7,152 bases of DNA from Candidatus Sumerlaeota bacterium (GTDB taxonomy: Bacteria; UBP6; UBA1177). Of the stretch, positions 1 through 6,484 are shown piece by piece. The first letter of the stretch is position 1, and the number at the start of each line of letters is the position of its first letter. The notes under the pieces are model-generated. The model saw only the letters and a list, made by a program, of their open reading frames with translations, searched no databases and was not told where the DNA came from. The DNA is taken from assembly GCA_007136595.1 (NCBI GenBank), contig SLGQ01000134.1:1-7152 (forward strand). Reading direction: 5' to 3'. A program made the translations under genes and the position numbers.

Positions 1-130
1 AAATTTTTGGCAGGGTCAACATTGTAAGAATGACCTGAAATTAAAAAGGGATTACGACCAAGAACCGTTTTCAGTCCACAACTTTTTAATGTTGTGTAAA
101 AATGACCTGAAATTAAAAAGGGATTACGAC
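1..130. CRISPR. End of a CRISPR array: two 36-bp repeats, one complete spacer
   Basis: Two repeats at 23-58 and 95-130 are identical over 36 bp except for one base (G at 28, A at 100). They begin TGTAA and end GGGATTACGAC. The spacer between them (59-94) is unique and also 36 bp, so the 72-bp period fits an ordinary CRISPR array. Positions 1-22 would be the end of a further spacer, and the array presumably continues left of the window. No repeat follows position 130, so this is one end of the array. The ATTACGAC end resembles the 3' handle side of many type I and III repeats, which suggests plus-strand transcription and makes this the trailer end; that orientation is inference. The repeat has little internal dyad symmetry. 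No cas gene is in the window, so the subtype is unknown. With only two copies, a non-CRISPR direct repeat is not fully excluded. Confidence 0.8.
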
Positions 131-160
131 TTACATGGGTAAAAAAAGTTATTGTTATCC

Positions 161-226
161 CGAAGGACTCGCCATAGGGGTCAGATCCCCATAAATCTAT
201 ATATTTTAGAGGTGAGGAGTCCTTCG
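161..226. repeat. Imperfect inverted repeat with nested GGGG-TCAGAT-CCCC hairpin
   Basis: CGAAGGACTC at 161-170 is the exact reverse complement of GAGTCCTTCG at 217-226, forming a 10-bp stem that can extend through a small bulge (GCC at 171-173 against GGT at 211-213). Inside it, GGGG (177-180) pairs with CCCC (187-190) around TCAGAT. GGGGTCAG-type dyads of this sort resemble REP-like elements mobilised by REP-associated tyrosine transposases, but no such transposase is present here and that comparison is from general knowledge. No T tract follows the stem, so it does not look like an intrinsic terminator. Confidence 0.55.
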
Positions 227-231
227 ATAAA

Positions 232-276
232 CTCCTTTCGACTTCGCTCCTTTCGACTTCGCTCCTTTCGACTTCG
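232..276. repeat. Three tandem copies of a 15-bp unit (CTCCTTTCGACTTCG)
   Basis: The unit CTCCTTTCGACTTCG occurs exactly at 232-246, 247-261 and 262-276, followed by CTCAAGG. The preceding CCTTCGATAAACTC (221-234) looks like a diverged relative. The CCTT...CGCTCAAGG arrangement is similar to interspersed TTCGACTCCGCTCAGG-type repeats seen in many bacterial genomes. The perfect identity of the three units points to recent slippage or expansion. No coding frame runs through it convincingly. Confidence 0.8.
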
Positions 277-321
277 CTCAAGGCGGGCAGATAGACAGGA
301 CAGGTGAGCGGTAAGTGGAAA

Positions 322-340
322 CCCGACAACATAGGTCGTA
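322..340. repeat. Dispersed repeat, copy A (CCCGACAACATAGGTCGTA)
   Basis: This 19-bp sequence is identical to 1596-1614 in the same orientation, and 17 of its bases (324-340) recur inverted at 6465-6481. Copies A and B flank the DUF1016 gene as direct repeats 1274 bp apart. The core has dyad symmetry, CGAC-AACATAG-GTCG, which is longest in the third copy. Confidence 0.8.
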
Positions 341-489
341 ACTGTTAAGTAAAAACAACAGTGTTTTTAATGAAAACATCAGTTTTTATGTCAGTTTTTG
401 TTGATTAACCGTTTTTTATTCTTAAGATTGGACGAATATGGATTTTTATTTGTGTCTGAAAACTTGTGTTTTTCTAACGGAGGCAAAGG

Positions 490-1608
490 ATGAATATTGA
501 GAAATTAATAGGTCTTTTCGAGCAAACGCATTCTGCTTTACAACAAAGAGCAGCAAGAAGTGTTGATACTGCTCTTGTTGTCCGCAACTGGCTTTTCGGA
601 TGGTATATTGTTGAGTTTGAAAATGGCGGAGCTGAACGAGCCGAATTATATGGAAAAGAGTTGATTAAAAAGCTATCTGAAAAACTTACTGAAAATCTCG
701 GGAAAGGATTTTCAAAACGATCTCTTGAACAGTTTCGACAATTTTACTTAACTTATAAAGAGATTACGCAGGCACTGCCTGCACAATCTCCAAACACACT
801 TCAAAAGATTACGCAGGCACTGCCTGCCGAATTAGATAAGTTGCCGGAAACAATGCCTAATGTTGTTGAACAGCTCGCTTCCAGGTTTGTTCTGGGATGG
901 ACACATTATGTGACTCTTCTGACAGTAAGAAATGATTATGAAAGAAGATTTTACGAAATTGAAGCAGCTCAAAATAATTGGGGATACCGTGATCTTGAGC
1001 GACAGATAAACTCATCTCTTTATGAACGGATCGCTCTTTCAAAAAACAAAGAAAGGGTTAAAGAATTATCAGAAAAAGGACAGATAATAGAAAAACCTCA
1101 AGATGTTATAAAAAACCCGTTTGTTCTTGAATTTCTTAATTTGCCGGAACATCCGCATTATTCGGAACATCAGCTTGAAACAGCAATTATTGACAAACTT
1201 GAACAGTTTCTGCTTGAACTCGGAAAAGGATTTTTATTTGAGGCAAGACAGAAAAGATTCACTTTTGACAATGATCATTTTTATGTTGATCTTGTTTTTT
1301 ATAACAGACTGCTCAAATCTTATGTGATTATTGATTTGAAGAGGGACAAACTGGTTCATCAGGATCTTGGACAGATGCAGATGTATGTGAATTATTTTGA
1401 CCGGTTTGTAAAACTTGATGATGAAAACCCGACTATTGGAATTGTTTTATGTCACCGGAAAAATGATGCAGTAGTTGAACTGACTCTTCCCCAGAATTCA
1501 AATATTTATGCACAGCAATATCAGCTTTATCTTCCAAGCAAAGAAGAACTGAAAAAACAGATTGAGGAAGCTGAAAGGGAGTTTGAAAAACAACTCCCGA
1601 CAACATAG
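490..1608 (+). CDS. DUF1016/YhcG-family PD-(D/E)XK nuclease
   Basis: Predicted nuclease of 372 residues in the YhcG/DUF1016 family. The N-terminal part (about 10-180) matches the DUF1016 N-terminal helical domain: RNWLFGWYIVEFE near the start, the FRQFYLTY segment, then GWTHYVTLL and RRFYEIEA. The C-terminal part (about 215-350) is the PD-(D/E)XK-like domain. D267 in YVDLVFYN and the D282-L283-K284 triad in VIIDLK fit the catalytic D and (D/E)xK positions, followed by the typical GQMQMYVNYF segment (294-303). No signal peptide or membrane segment is visible, so it is probably cytoplasmic. The start at 490 is supported by GGAGG at 479-483. Residues 92-98 and 107-113 repeat the same ITQALPA sequence. 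The last codons (LPTT-stop) are supplied by copy B of the dispersed repeat, so the C-terminus may have been set by repeat insertion. The family is widespread in accessory and defence-rich regions; the substrate is unknown. Confidence 0.92.
   Translation: MNIEKLIGLFEQTHSALQQRAARSVDTALVVRNWLFGWYIVEFENGGAERAELYGKELIKKLSEKLTENLGKGFSKRSLEQFRQFYLTYKEITQALPAQSPNTLQKITQALPAELDKLPETMPNVVEQLASRFVLGWTHYVTLLTVRNDYERRFYEIEAAQNNWGYRDLERQINSSLYERIALSKNKERVKELSEKGQIIEKPQDVIKNPFVLEFLNLPEHPHYSEHQLETAIIDKLEQFLLELGKGFLFEARQKRFTFDNDHFYVDLVFYNRLLKSYVIIDLKRDKLVHQDLGQMQMYVNYFDRFVKLDDENPTIGIVLCHRKNDAVVELTLPQNSNIYAQQYQLYLPSKEELKKQIEEAEREFEKQLPTT
761..827 (+). repeat. In-frame 22-bp direct repeat inside the DUF1016 gene, each copy holding a palindrome
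   Basis: A 22-bp sequence beginning AGATTACGCAGGCACTG is perfectly repeated at 761-782 and 806-827, 45 bp apart, so the reading frame is kept and ITQALPA appears twice. Each copy contains GCAGGCA-C-TGCCTGC, a palindrome with 7-bp arms and one central base. The repeat lies between the FRQFYLTY and GWTHYVTLL parts of the N-terminal domain, a place where an insertion would be tolerated as a linker. Confidence 0.85.
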
Positions 1609-1618
1609 GTCGTATCAC
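1596..1618. repeat. Dispersed repeat, copy B, overlapping the DUF1016 stop codon
   Basis: Positions 1596-1614 match copy A (322-340) over 19 bp. Positions 1598-1618 match the reverse complement of 6461-6481 over 21 bp, so this copy is closer to the inverted copy C than copy A is. The TAG stop of the DUF1016 gene (1606-1608) lies within the repeat core. A TATAAT hexamer occurs 6 bp downstream at 1624-1629. Confidence 0.85.
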
Positions 1619-1623
1619 TTGAG

Positions 1624-1629
1624 TATAAT
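1624..1629 (+). promoter_or_regulatory. Possible -10 box (TATAAT) upstream of sbcDC
   Basis: TATAAT is a perfect -10 hexamer just after repeat copy B and about 115 bp upstream of sbcD. The bases at the -35 distance (1601-1606, CAACAT) do not match the consensus. A TTGACA at 1651-1656 is a perfect -35 hexamer but has no acceptable -10 at 16-18 bp. Either could be chance in AT-rich DNA, so the sbcDC promoter position remains uncertain. Confidence 0.25.
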
Positions 1630-1742
1630 GTTTCTGTGGCTCTGCTCAGGTTGACAATTTATCAGTTTTGTGTGGAACAAAAATTTTGTGGGTTGGGAAT
1701 TATATGTTAATATGGGGACAAGTTTTTTAAGGGGGGTTAAAT

Positions 1743-2963
1743 ATGAAGATTTTGCACACATCTGATTGGCATTTGGGGAAAAATCTTTTCGGTCAGAAAA
1801 GGTATGATGAGCATGAACATTTTGTCAGGTGGCTGACAGATCTGATAAAAGAGGAGTCTGTTGACCTTATGATCGTTGCGGGAGATATTTTTGATACAAC
1901 AACTCCTTCTAACAAAGCACAGGAAATTTATTATTCATTCCTTTGTGAAACAATAAAGACAACTTGCCGTAATGTGTTAATTATCGGTGGAAATCACGAT
2001 TCCCCTTCTTTTCTTGCGGCACCGGGGAGTCTCCTTAAACATCTTAACATTTTTGTTGTATCTGAAGCAGGAAAACCGGAAGATGAAATAATTGAAATAA
2101 AGGATGAAAGCGGCAAAATTCAAATGATCGTATGTGCCGTTCCGTATTTAAAAGACAGGGATGTCAGAATATCATCGGCTGGAGAAACATCAAGTGATAA
2201 AGAAAAGAATCTGCTTGAAGGGATCCGCAAACATTATCAGGATGTTCACAACAAAGCTAAAGAGCTTAAAGATAAATACAAGGTACCGCTTGTTTCAACC
2301 GGACACCTTTTTACATCGGGAGGGAAAATAAATAACGGTGAAGGTGAAAGAGAGCTTTATGTGGGAACTCTTGCACAGGTTGAAGGGTCCATATTTCCCG
2401 ATTTCATTGATTATGCGGCACTCGGACATCTCCATTCTGCACAGACAGTTCCGGGAAGAGAAAACATCAGATATTCAGGTTCCCCCATCCCGATGGGTTT
2501 TAATGAATCTTATCAGGGAAAAAAGGTAGTTATTGCAGAAATTTCAAATGGTTCCTCCAAGATCAAAGAAGTGTCTGTTCCTTTTTTGAGAAAGCTTGTC
2601 GCCATAAAGGGTACGAAAGAAGAAATAAAAGAAAAATTGAAAACACTGGAAAATGATGGTTCCGAATACTGGATAGAGTTGACTGGAAAAGATTTTGAAA
2701 GCGGGGTTGCCATCAACGATCTTGCAATGGAAATTGAAGGAAACAGTAATTTAAAGGTGCTTAAAAAAGTTAATCCTGATCTTAAAATAGAGGTGTTTTC
2801 ACAAACTGAGGAATCGAGGACTCTTAAAGATTTAGAGCCGGATGAAGTTTTTGATCGTCTATTGGAAAAAAAGGCTTTTTCTGAAGACAGCAAAAAAGAG
2901 CTTAAAGAAGCGTACAGCACTCTTTTGAATGAAATGTCAAGTGAAGACACCAACAAATATTGA
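1743..2963 (+). CDS. sbcD: SbcD, nuclease subunit of the SbcCD exonuclease
   Basis: Mre11-family metallophosphoesterase, 406 residues, close to the usual SbcD length. With SbcC it forms an ATP-regulated, manganese-dependent nuclease that cuts DNA hairpins and degrades blocked double-strand ends. All phosphoesterase motifs are visible: D8-W-H10 (motif I, SDWHLG), G47-D48 (GDIFD, motif II), G83-N84-H85-D86 (GNHDS, motif III), G187-H188, and G228-H229-L-H231 (GHLH). These supply the two-metal site. The C-terminal part (about 275-400) fits the SbcD capping/SbcC-binding region, with a lysine- and glutamate-rich tail. The start at 1743 has a strong ribosome site, AAGGGGGG at 1729-1736. Only 10 bp separate it from sbcC, so the two are cotranscribed. 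Nothing looks truncated or degraded. Confidence 0.97.
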   Translation: MKILHTSDWHLGKNLFGQKRYDEHEHFVRWLTDLIKEESVDLMIVAGDIFDTTTPSNKAQEIYYSFLCETIKTTCRNVLIIGGNHDSPSFLAAPGSLLKHLNIFVVSEAGKPEDEIIEIKDESGKIQMIVCAVPYLKDRDVRISSAGETSSDKEKNLLEGIRKHYQDVHNKAKELKDKYKVPLVSTGHLFTSGGKINNGEGERELYVGTLAQVEGSIFPDFIDYAALGHLHSAQTVPGRENIRYSGSPIPMGFNESYQGKKVVIAEISNGSSKIKEVSVPFLRKLVAIKGTKEEIKEKLKTLENDGSEYWIELTGKDFESGVAINDLAMEIEGNSNLKVLKKVNPDLKIEVFSQTEESRTLKDLEPDEVFDRLLEKKAFSEDSKKELKEAYSTLLNEMSSEDTNKY

Positions 2964-2973
2964 GGGGTGAATT

Positions 2974-5892
2974 ATGAAAATACTTAAAATAAGGGGTAAA
3001 AATCTTAACTCATTGAAAGGGGAATGGGTTATTGATTTTACGGCAAGTGAATATGTTTCCGAAGGAATATTTGCAATAACAGGACCGACCGGAGCAGGAA
3101 AATCAACCATACTTGATGCTTTATCTCTGGCACTTTTTGGAAGAACTCCAAGATTGAACAACATATCTCAAAGCACGAATGAGATAATGTCCCGACTCAC
3201 AGGAGAATGCCGTGCCGAAGCTGAAATAGAAACAGCAAAAGGTCGTTTCCGTTTCAACTGGAGTCAACAAAGAGCCCGGGGACGATCTGAAGGCAATCTT
3301 CAACAACAGAAACGGGAAGTTGCACAACTTAATGGAAAAATTCTCGCTTCATCAATAAAAGATGCCGATAAAAAAGTAACAGAGCTGACAGGGCTCACCT
3401 ACGATCAGTTTTCCAGATCAATTCTCCTTGCTCAAGGTGATTTTGCCGCATTTTTAAAAGCAACTGAAAATGAAAGATCTGAAATTCTTGAACAAATTAC
3501 AGGAACTGGAATTTATTCCGAAATTTCAAAAAAAGCTTTTGAAAAGCAAAAAACGGAAAATGAGAAACTCACAAGACTTAAAGATCAAATTTCGGGAATC
3601 GAGATTTTTTCCTCTGAACAGGAAGCTGAAGTGAAAGAAGAGCTCCAATTAAAAAAGAATGAGTATGGAAAACAGAACAAAGATCAGCAGATATATTCAA
3701 AAACAATAGAGCTGATAAAAAGCATTCAAAAGAATAAAGATGTGTTAAAAGAGCTTGAAGAACTGATCCCTGAAAAGGAAAAAAGTCTTAAAAAGAAAGA
3801 GGAACTTAAAAATGAAAAGAGTTCAGTTTTAAATAAAGCAAAAAAAGACCAGGAAAAACAGCAGGATACTTTTAAAAAAGTGCGGTCTTTGGACCAGTCC
3901 ATTTCAGAAAGAAATATAAGTTTAAAACAAATGGAAGAAGAGCTCTCCTCAAATACAAAAAAGCTTGAAGCCAAAAAGCAGGTGCTTAAAAAAGAAAACG
4001 CAAAAAAGGGTAATTTGACTGCTGAAATGGAGCTCCTTGAAAAATATTTTAAAGAAAATGTGTCAGCAGAAAAACTTGTTTCTGAATTAAGCGGGCTAAA
4101 TGGAAAGGTGGATAAATTTTTTGAAGATCTCAATAAAATTAATGATATAAGCACCTCTTTGAAAAAATTCACTAAAAACCTCGAAGATAAGGAACGGGAG
4201 CTGAAGCAGAGTGAAAAAGAATATGGTGATCTCCAAAAGAAACAGGATCTGATAAAAAAAGAGTGTGATGAACTCAAAAAAGAGTTGACAACTCTCTTAA
4301 AAGGTGAAACGGTCGCTTCATACCGGAAAATAAAGGAAGGTTTATTAAGAGAAGTGAGCCTTATCAGAAAAATTGAGAGTTATGAAGAAGAGCGGAAAAA
4401 GCTTCAAAGCGGAAATCCATGCCCACTTTGCGGTTCAAAAGAACATCCGTTTGCAATAGGGAACATCCCTCAAAAAGATGAGAAAGAAACAGAGATAGAA
4501 AGATTGGAAAAAATCATCGGCAAAGCTGAAAAAATTGAGTTAAATTTGAAAAAGAAAGAGGATTCCGGAAAAGAAACGGATGGTAAAATTTCAGCTTTTA
4601 TCGAGAAAATAGAAGGTATTAAGAGAGAAAAGAAAACTTTGGAATCAAATATCAGTGATACAAAAAAAGATATCGAAAAAGGTTCCAAGGTTTCTGAAAA
4701 TATGGAAAAAACACTGACAAATCAATTTGAGCAATTTAAAATCGCTGATGCATCAAGAGAAAACTTCAGGGAACATCTCAAAACTCTTGAACGGAAAAAA
4801 GATGAATGGGTGTTTAATTCAAAAGAAAAAGAGAGAGTGACAGGAGATCTTGCAAAAATCAGTTCAAGTCTCAGCGGACTTGAGTCGGAAATAAAGTCAA
4901 TGAAGGAAACTGTAACCGGCTTAAACACAAAAATCGTTGATGCAAAAAAAGGTGTTGAGGAAATTAAAAAGGAAAGGGGCAATGTTTTCGGTACTAAAAA
5001 TGTTGATGAAGAGGAAAAGAAGCTCAAGACCGCTATCAAAAGCCTTGAAGAAGAGCTTGAAAAGGTTTCGGATTTATTTGGAAAAGAAACTGATGAGCTT
5101 AAAAAGGAGATCACAAAAAAAGAACTGCTTTTAAAAAACAACGAAGAAAACCGGGCAGAGCTTGAAAAAATCAAAAAAGAGTTCCCGGATGGAGTTGACA
5201 TAGAAAACATGTCTGTTGAAGAACTTGAGCAAAATCTTGAGTCTATAAAAGATGAGCTTAAAAATGTTTCGGAACTTGTCGGTGCTTTAACAGAAAAACT
5301 GAAAAAAAATGAGGATGCAAAAAAGAGTGTATTAGAGAAAAAGAAAGAAATAGATTCTCAGGAAAAAGAGTTAAAAAAATGGAATTTGCTAAACAGTTTA
5401 ATAGGTTCTGCTGACGGAAAGAAATTCAGAGCGTTTGCTCAGGGGCTCACTTTTCAAATAATGGTGGGATATGCAAACTCTAAACTTGCTGAGATGTCAG
5501 ACCGTTATATTTTGAAAAGGGATGACGACAAACCTCTTGAACTGTTAATTGTTGACAAATATAAAGCCGGGGAGGAAAGATCAACAAGAAATCTTTCGGG
5601 AGGAGAAAGCTTTATTGTCAGTCTTTCTCTTGCACTTGGTCTTTCGAGTCTTTCAAGTCAAAATATGAGGATAGACAGTCTGTTTCTTGATGAAGGGTTC
5701 GGCACACTTGATGAAGATGCTCTTAATGTTGCACTTAACACGCTTGCCGCTCTTAATCAGGATGGCAAAGTTATCGGAGTTATATCACATGTTAACGCAA
5801 TGAAAGAAAGAATAGCGACACATATTTCAGTAATACCTGTAAAAGATGGAAACAGTCGAATTGAAGGTCCGGGAATTAAGTTTGAAGCGTGA
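2974..5892 (+). CDS. sbcC: SbcC, Rad50-like ATPase subunit of SbcCD
   Basis: SMC/Rad50-family ATPase of 972 residues, somewhat shorter than E. coli SbcC. The order is: N-terminal ATPase half (about 1-180) with Walker A G37-PTGAGKST-T45 and Q-loop Q154 (LLAQGDF); long Lys/Glu-rich coiled coil (about 185-480); zinc hook C483-P-L-C486 (NPCPLCGS); returning coiled coil (about 495-800); C-terminal ATPase half with signature NLSGGES (873-879), Walker B LFLDE (903-907, catalytic E907), D-loop around D913 and H-loop H939. All elements needed for ATP-driven clamping and hook dimerisation are intact. The ribosome site GAGGGG (2963-2968) touches the sbcD stop codon, indicating translational coupling. 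The complex acts on DNA in the cytoplasm in hairpin removal and end processing. In E. coli, SbcCD has also been implicated in CRISPR spacer acquisition, which may matter given the array at the left edge. Confidence 0.97.
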   Translation: MKILKIRGKNLNSLKGEWVIDFTASEYVSEGIFAITGPTGAGKSTILDALSLALFGRTPRLNNISQSTNEIMSRLTGECRAEAEIETAKGRFRFNWSQQRARGRSEGNLQQQKREVAQLNGKILASSIKDADKKVTELTGLTYDQFSRSILLAQGDFAAFLKATENERSEILEQITGTGIYSEISKKAFEKQKTENEKLTRLKDQISGIEIFSSEQEAEVKEELQLKKNEYGKQNKDQQIYSKTIELIKSIQKNKDVLKELEELIPEKEKSLKKKEELKNEKSSVLNKAKKDQEKQQDTFKKVRSLDQSISERNISLKQMEEELSSNTKKLEAKKQVLKKENAKKGNLTAEMELLEKYFKENVSAEKLVSELSGLNGKVDKFFEDLNKINDISTSLKKFTKNLEDKERELKQSEKEYGDLQKKQDLIKKECDELKKELTTLLKGETVASYRKIKEGLLREVSLIRKIESYEEERKKLQSGNPCPLCGSKEHPFAIGNIPQKDEKETEIERLEKIIGKAEKIELNLKKKEDSGKETDGKISAFIEKIEGIKREKKTLESNISDTKKDIEKGSKVSENMEKTLTNQFEQFKIADASRENFREHLKTLERKKDEWVFNSKEKERVTGDLAKISSSLSGLESEIKSMKETVTGLNTKIVDAKKGVEEIKKERGNVFGTKNVDEEEKKLKTAIKSLEEELEKVSDLFGKETDELKKEITKKELLLKNNEENRAELEKIKKEFPDGVDIENMSVEELEQNLESIKDELKNVSELVGALTEKLKKNEDAKKSVLEKKKEIDSQEKELKKWNLLNSLIGSADGKKFRAFAQGLTFQIMVGYANSKLAEMSDRYILKRDDDKPLELLIVDKYKAGEERSTRNLSGGESFIVSLSLALGLSSLSSQNMRIDSLFLDEGFGTLDEDALNVALNTLAALNQDGKVIGVISHVNAMKERIATHISVIPVKDGNSRIEGPGIKFEA

Positions 5893-5992
5893 GACTGGAA
5901 GACTTTGTTCCATTAACCTATCTGCAAGACATTCAAGTTCTTTTCTGCAATGTTTCATATCTTCCAAAGGGCTTGATTCGGAAAAGCCGCAG
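5893..5992. other. Short convergent spacer between sbcC and the cREC gene
   Basis: This 100-bp gap separates two genes that face each other. No clear GC-rich hairpin followed by a T run is seen for either strand. On the minus strand one frame stays open through it, reading GDCGFSESSPLEDM then KHCRKELECLADRLMEQS, which looks more protein-like than random; it is discussed as a possible frameshifted tail of the cREC gene. Confidence 0.4.
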
Positions 5993-6346
5993 TCACCCGT
6001 AAATTTTTTTCAACATCTCTTCCAGTTTCTCACTCATTACCCTTGCTCCGGTTTCTGAGCTTGTATGGCAGTGATAATGGAAATTGTCAGGAAGCCTGCT
6101 TTGATCTTCCATTATATACTCAACAAAATAGTTCACCACATCAATCCCTAAAAAGTGATCATCCCCAAGAAAATAATCGAGCATGAGCATATAAGGTGCT
6201 CCAAATTCGTTTATGATCCCAACAGCCTCGTCGTAAGTGCGGGCAATCTTTATATCATCCCAGAATTTGCTGTGATCAGGTTTTTTGCTGTAAGGATGTG
6301 TCCTTTTTGGTGTTCTTTTGTCATCAAGAAAAAGTTTGTAGGGCAT
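5993..6346 (-). CDS. Small receiver-like protein of the cREC (cyclic-phosphate-processing) type
   Basis: A 117-residue protein consisting of one receiver-like domain. It opens with LFLDDKRTP (D8-D9 acidic pair), then an ARTYDEA helix start (35-41), LDYFLGDD (D57 at the phospho-acceptor position), a GIDVVNYF helix, and HCHTSSETG (H94, G100). This order matches the cREC family, whose usual motifs are LFLDDERxP, SLDHDLG and HSxNPxG. The family was predicted by comparative genomics to process cyclic phosphates at RNA ends in damage or conflict systems; I know of no activity shown for this branch. Two usual motifs differ here: LDYF replaces LDHD, and HTSSETG replaces HSxNPxG. The start at 6346 has a consensus ribosome site on the minus strand (AGGAGGAG, 6353-6360). 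It is convergent with sbcC and divergent from the WYL gene. An ordinary response-regulator receiver is less likely because it lacks the usual lysine region and has the H-T-S-S motif. Confidence 0.75.
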   Translation of the reverse strand: MPYKLFLDDKRTPKRTHPYSKKPDHSKFWDDIKIARTYDEAVGIINEFGAPYMLMLDYFLGDDHFLGIDVVNYFVEYIMEDQSRLPDNFHYHCHTSSETGARVMSEKLEEMLKKIYG

Positions 6347-6375
6347 AGTAATCTCCTCCTATAAAAACATATTCT

Positions 6376-6404
6376 ATCATACTACACAACATTTAATTTT
6401 TTAA
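6376..6404 (-). promoter_or_regulatory. Candidate promoter of the cREC gene
   Basis: On the minus strand, TTAAAA (6399-6404) and TATGAT (6376-6381) are separated by 17 bp and match the sigma70 -35 and -10 consensus at 4/6 and 5/6 positions. Transcription would begin near 6369, about 20 bp before the start codon, leaving a short leader with the AGGAGGAG ribosome site. The region is very AT-rich, so chance similarity is possible. Confidence 0.4.
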
Positions 6405-6460
6405 GAATTTTTTTGATTTCATCCCTCCTGTTAAAAAAACCACTTTTATATTATACTGAT

Positions 6461-6484
6461 GTGATACGACCTATGTTGTCGTAT
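6461..6484. repeat. Dispersed repeat, copy C (inverted), with complete dyad symmetry
   Basis: Positions 6461-6481 are the exact reverse complement of 1598-1618. This copy has the longest dyad: ATACGAC (6464-6470) and GTCGTAT (6478-6484) around CTATGTT. The right arm overlaps the predicted -35 box of the WYL gene, so it could act as an operator. Its recurrence elsewhere also fits a small palindromic mobile repeat. Confidence 0.8.

Larger units (their letters stand above)
131..489. other. Gene-free, repeat-rich stretch between the CRISPR end and the DUF1016 gene
   Basis: I see no convincing gene in these 359 bases. The left half holds several small repeats, listed separately: an inverted repeat at 161-226, tandem 15-mers at 232-276 and the dispersed repeat at 322-340. 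The right half (341-477) is very AT-rich with T runs and is the probable promoter region of the downstream gene. The best sigma70-like candidate is weak: TTGATT at 401-406 with TAAGAT at 423-428, 16 bp apart. The mosaic of short repeats looks like accumulated intergenic mobile repeats rather than a conserved regulatory leader. Confidence 0.6.

Noticed and set aside
161..226. Intrinsic terminator of the CRISPR transcript
   Set aside because: The outer stem has a 46-base loop and no T tract follows either stem.
322..340. Dispersed repeat as an integron attC-like site
   Set aside because: It lacks the expected core sites (RYYYAAC and GTTRRRY) and no integrase gene is visible.
1651..1656. Perfect TTGACA as the -35 box for sbcDC
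   Set aside because: No acceptable -10 hexamer is found 16-18 bp downstream.
3726..4277. Long open frame on the minus strand inside sbcC
   Set aside because: Its translation is almost entirely Ser, Phe and Leu, which is what the complement of a Lys/Glu-rich coiled-coil gene gives; no ribosome site or domain is seen. The frames at 4470-4688 and 4722-5210 are the same artefact.
5827..5958. Separate 43-residue minus-strand gene starting at 5958
   Set aside because: It has only a weak ribosome site and half of it is antisense to the end of sbcC; it is better explained as a frameshifted tail or chance.
6393..6430. Minus-strand mini-ORF (MKSKKFLKN) after an AGGAGGG sequence, as a possible leader peptide
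   Set aside because: The ribosome site is only one base from the ATG, which is too close, and the peptide is a run of codons expected from AT-rich DNA. It also lies at and upstream of the predicted cREC promoter.
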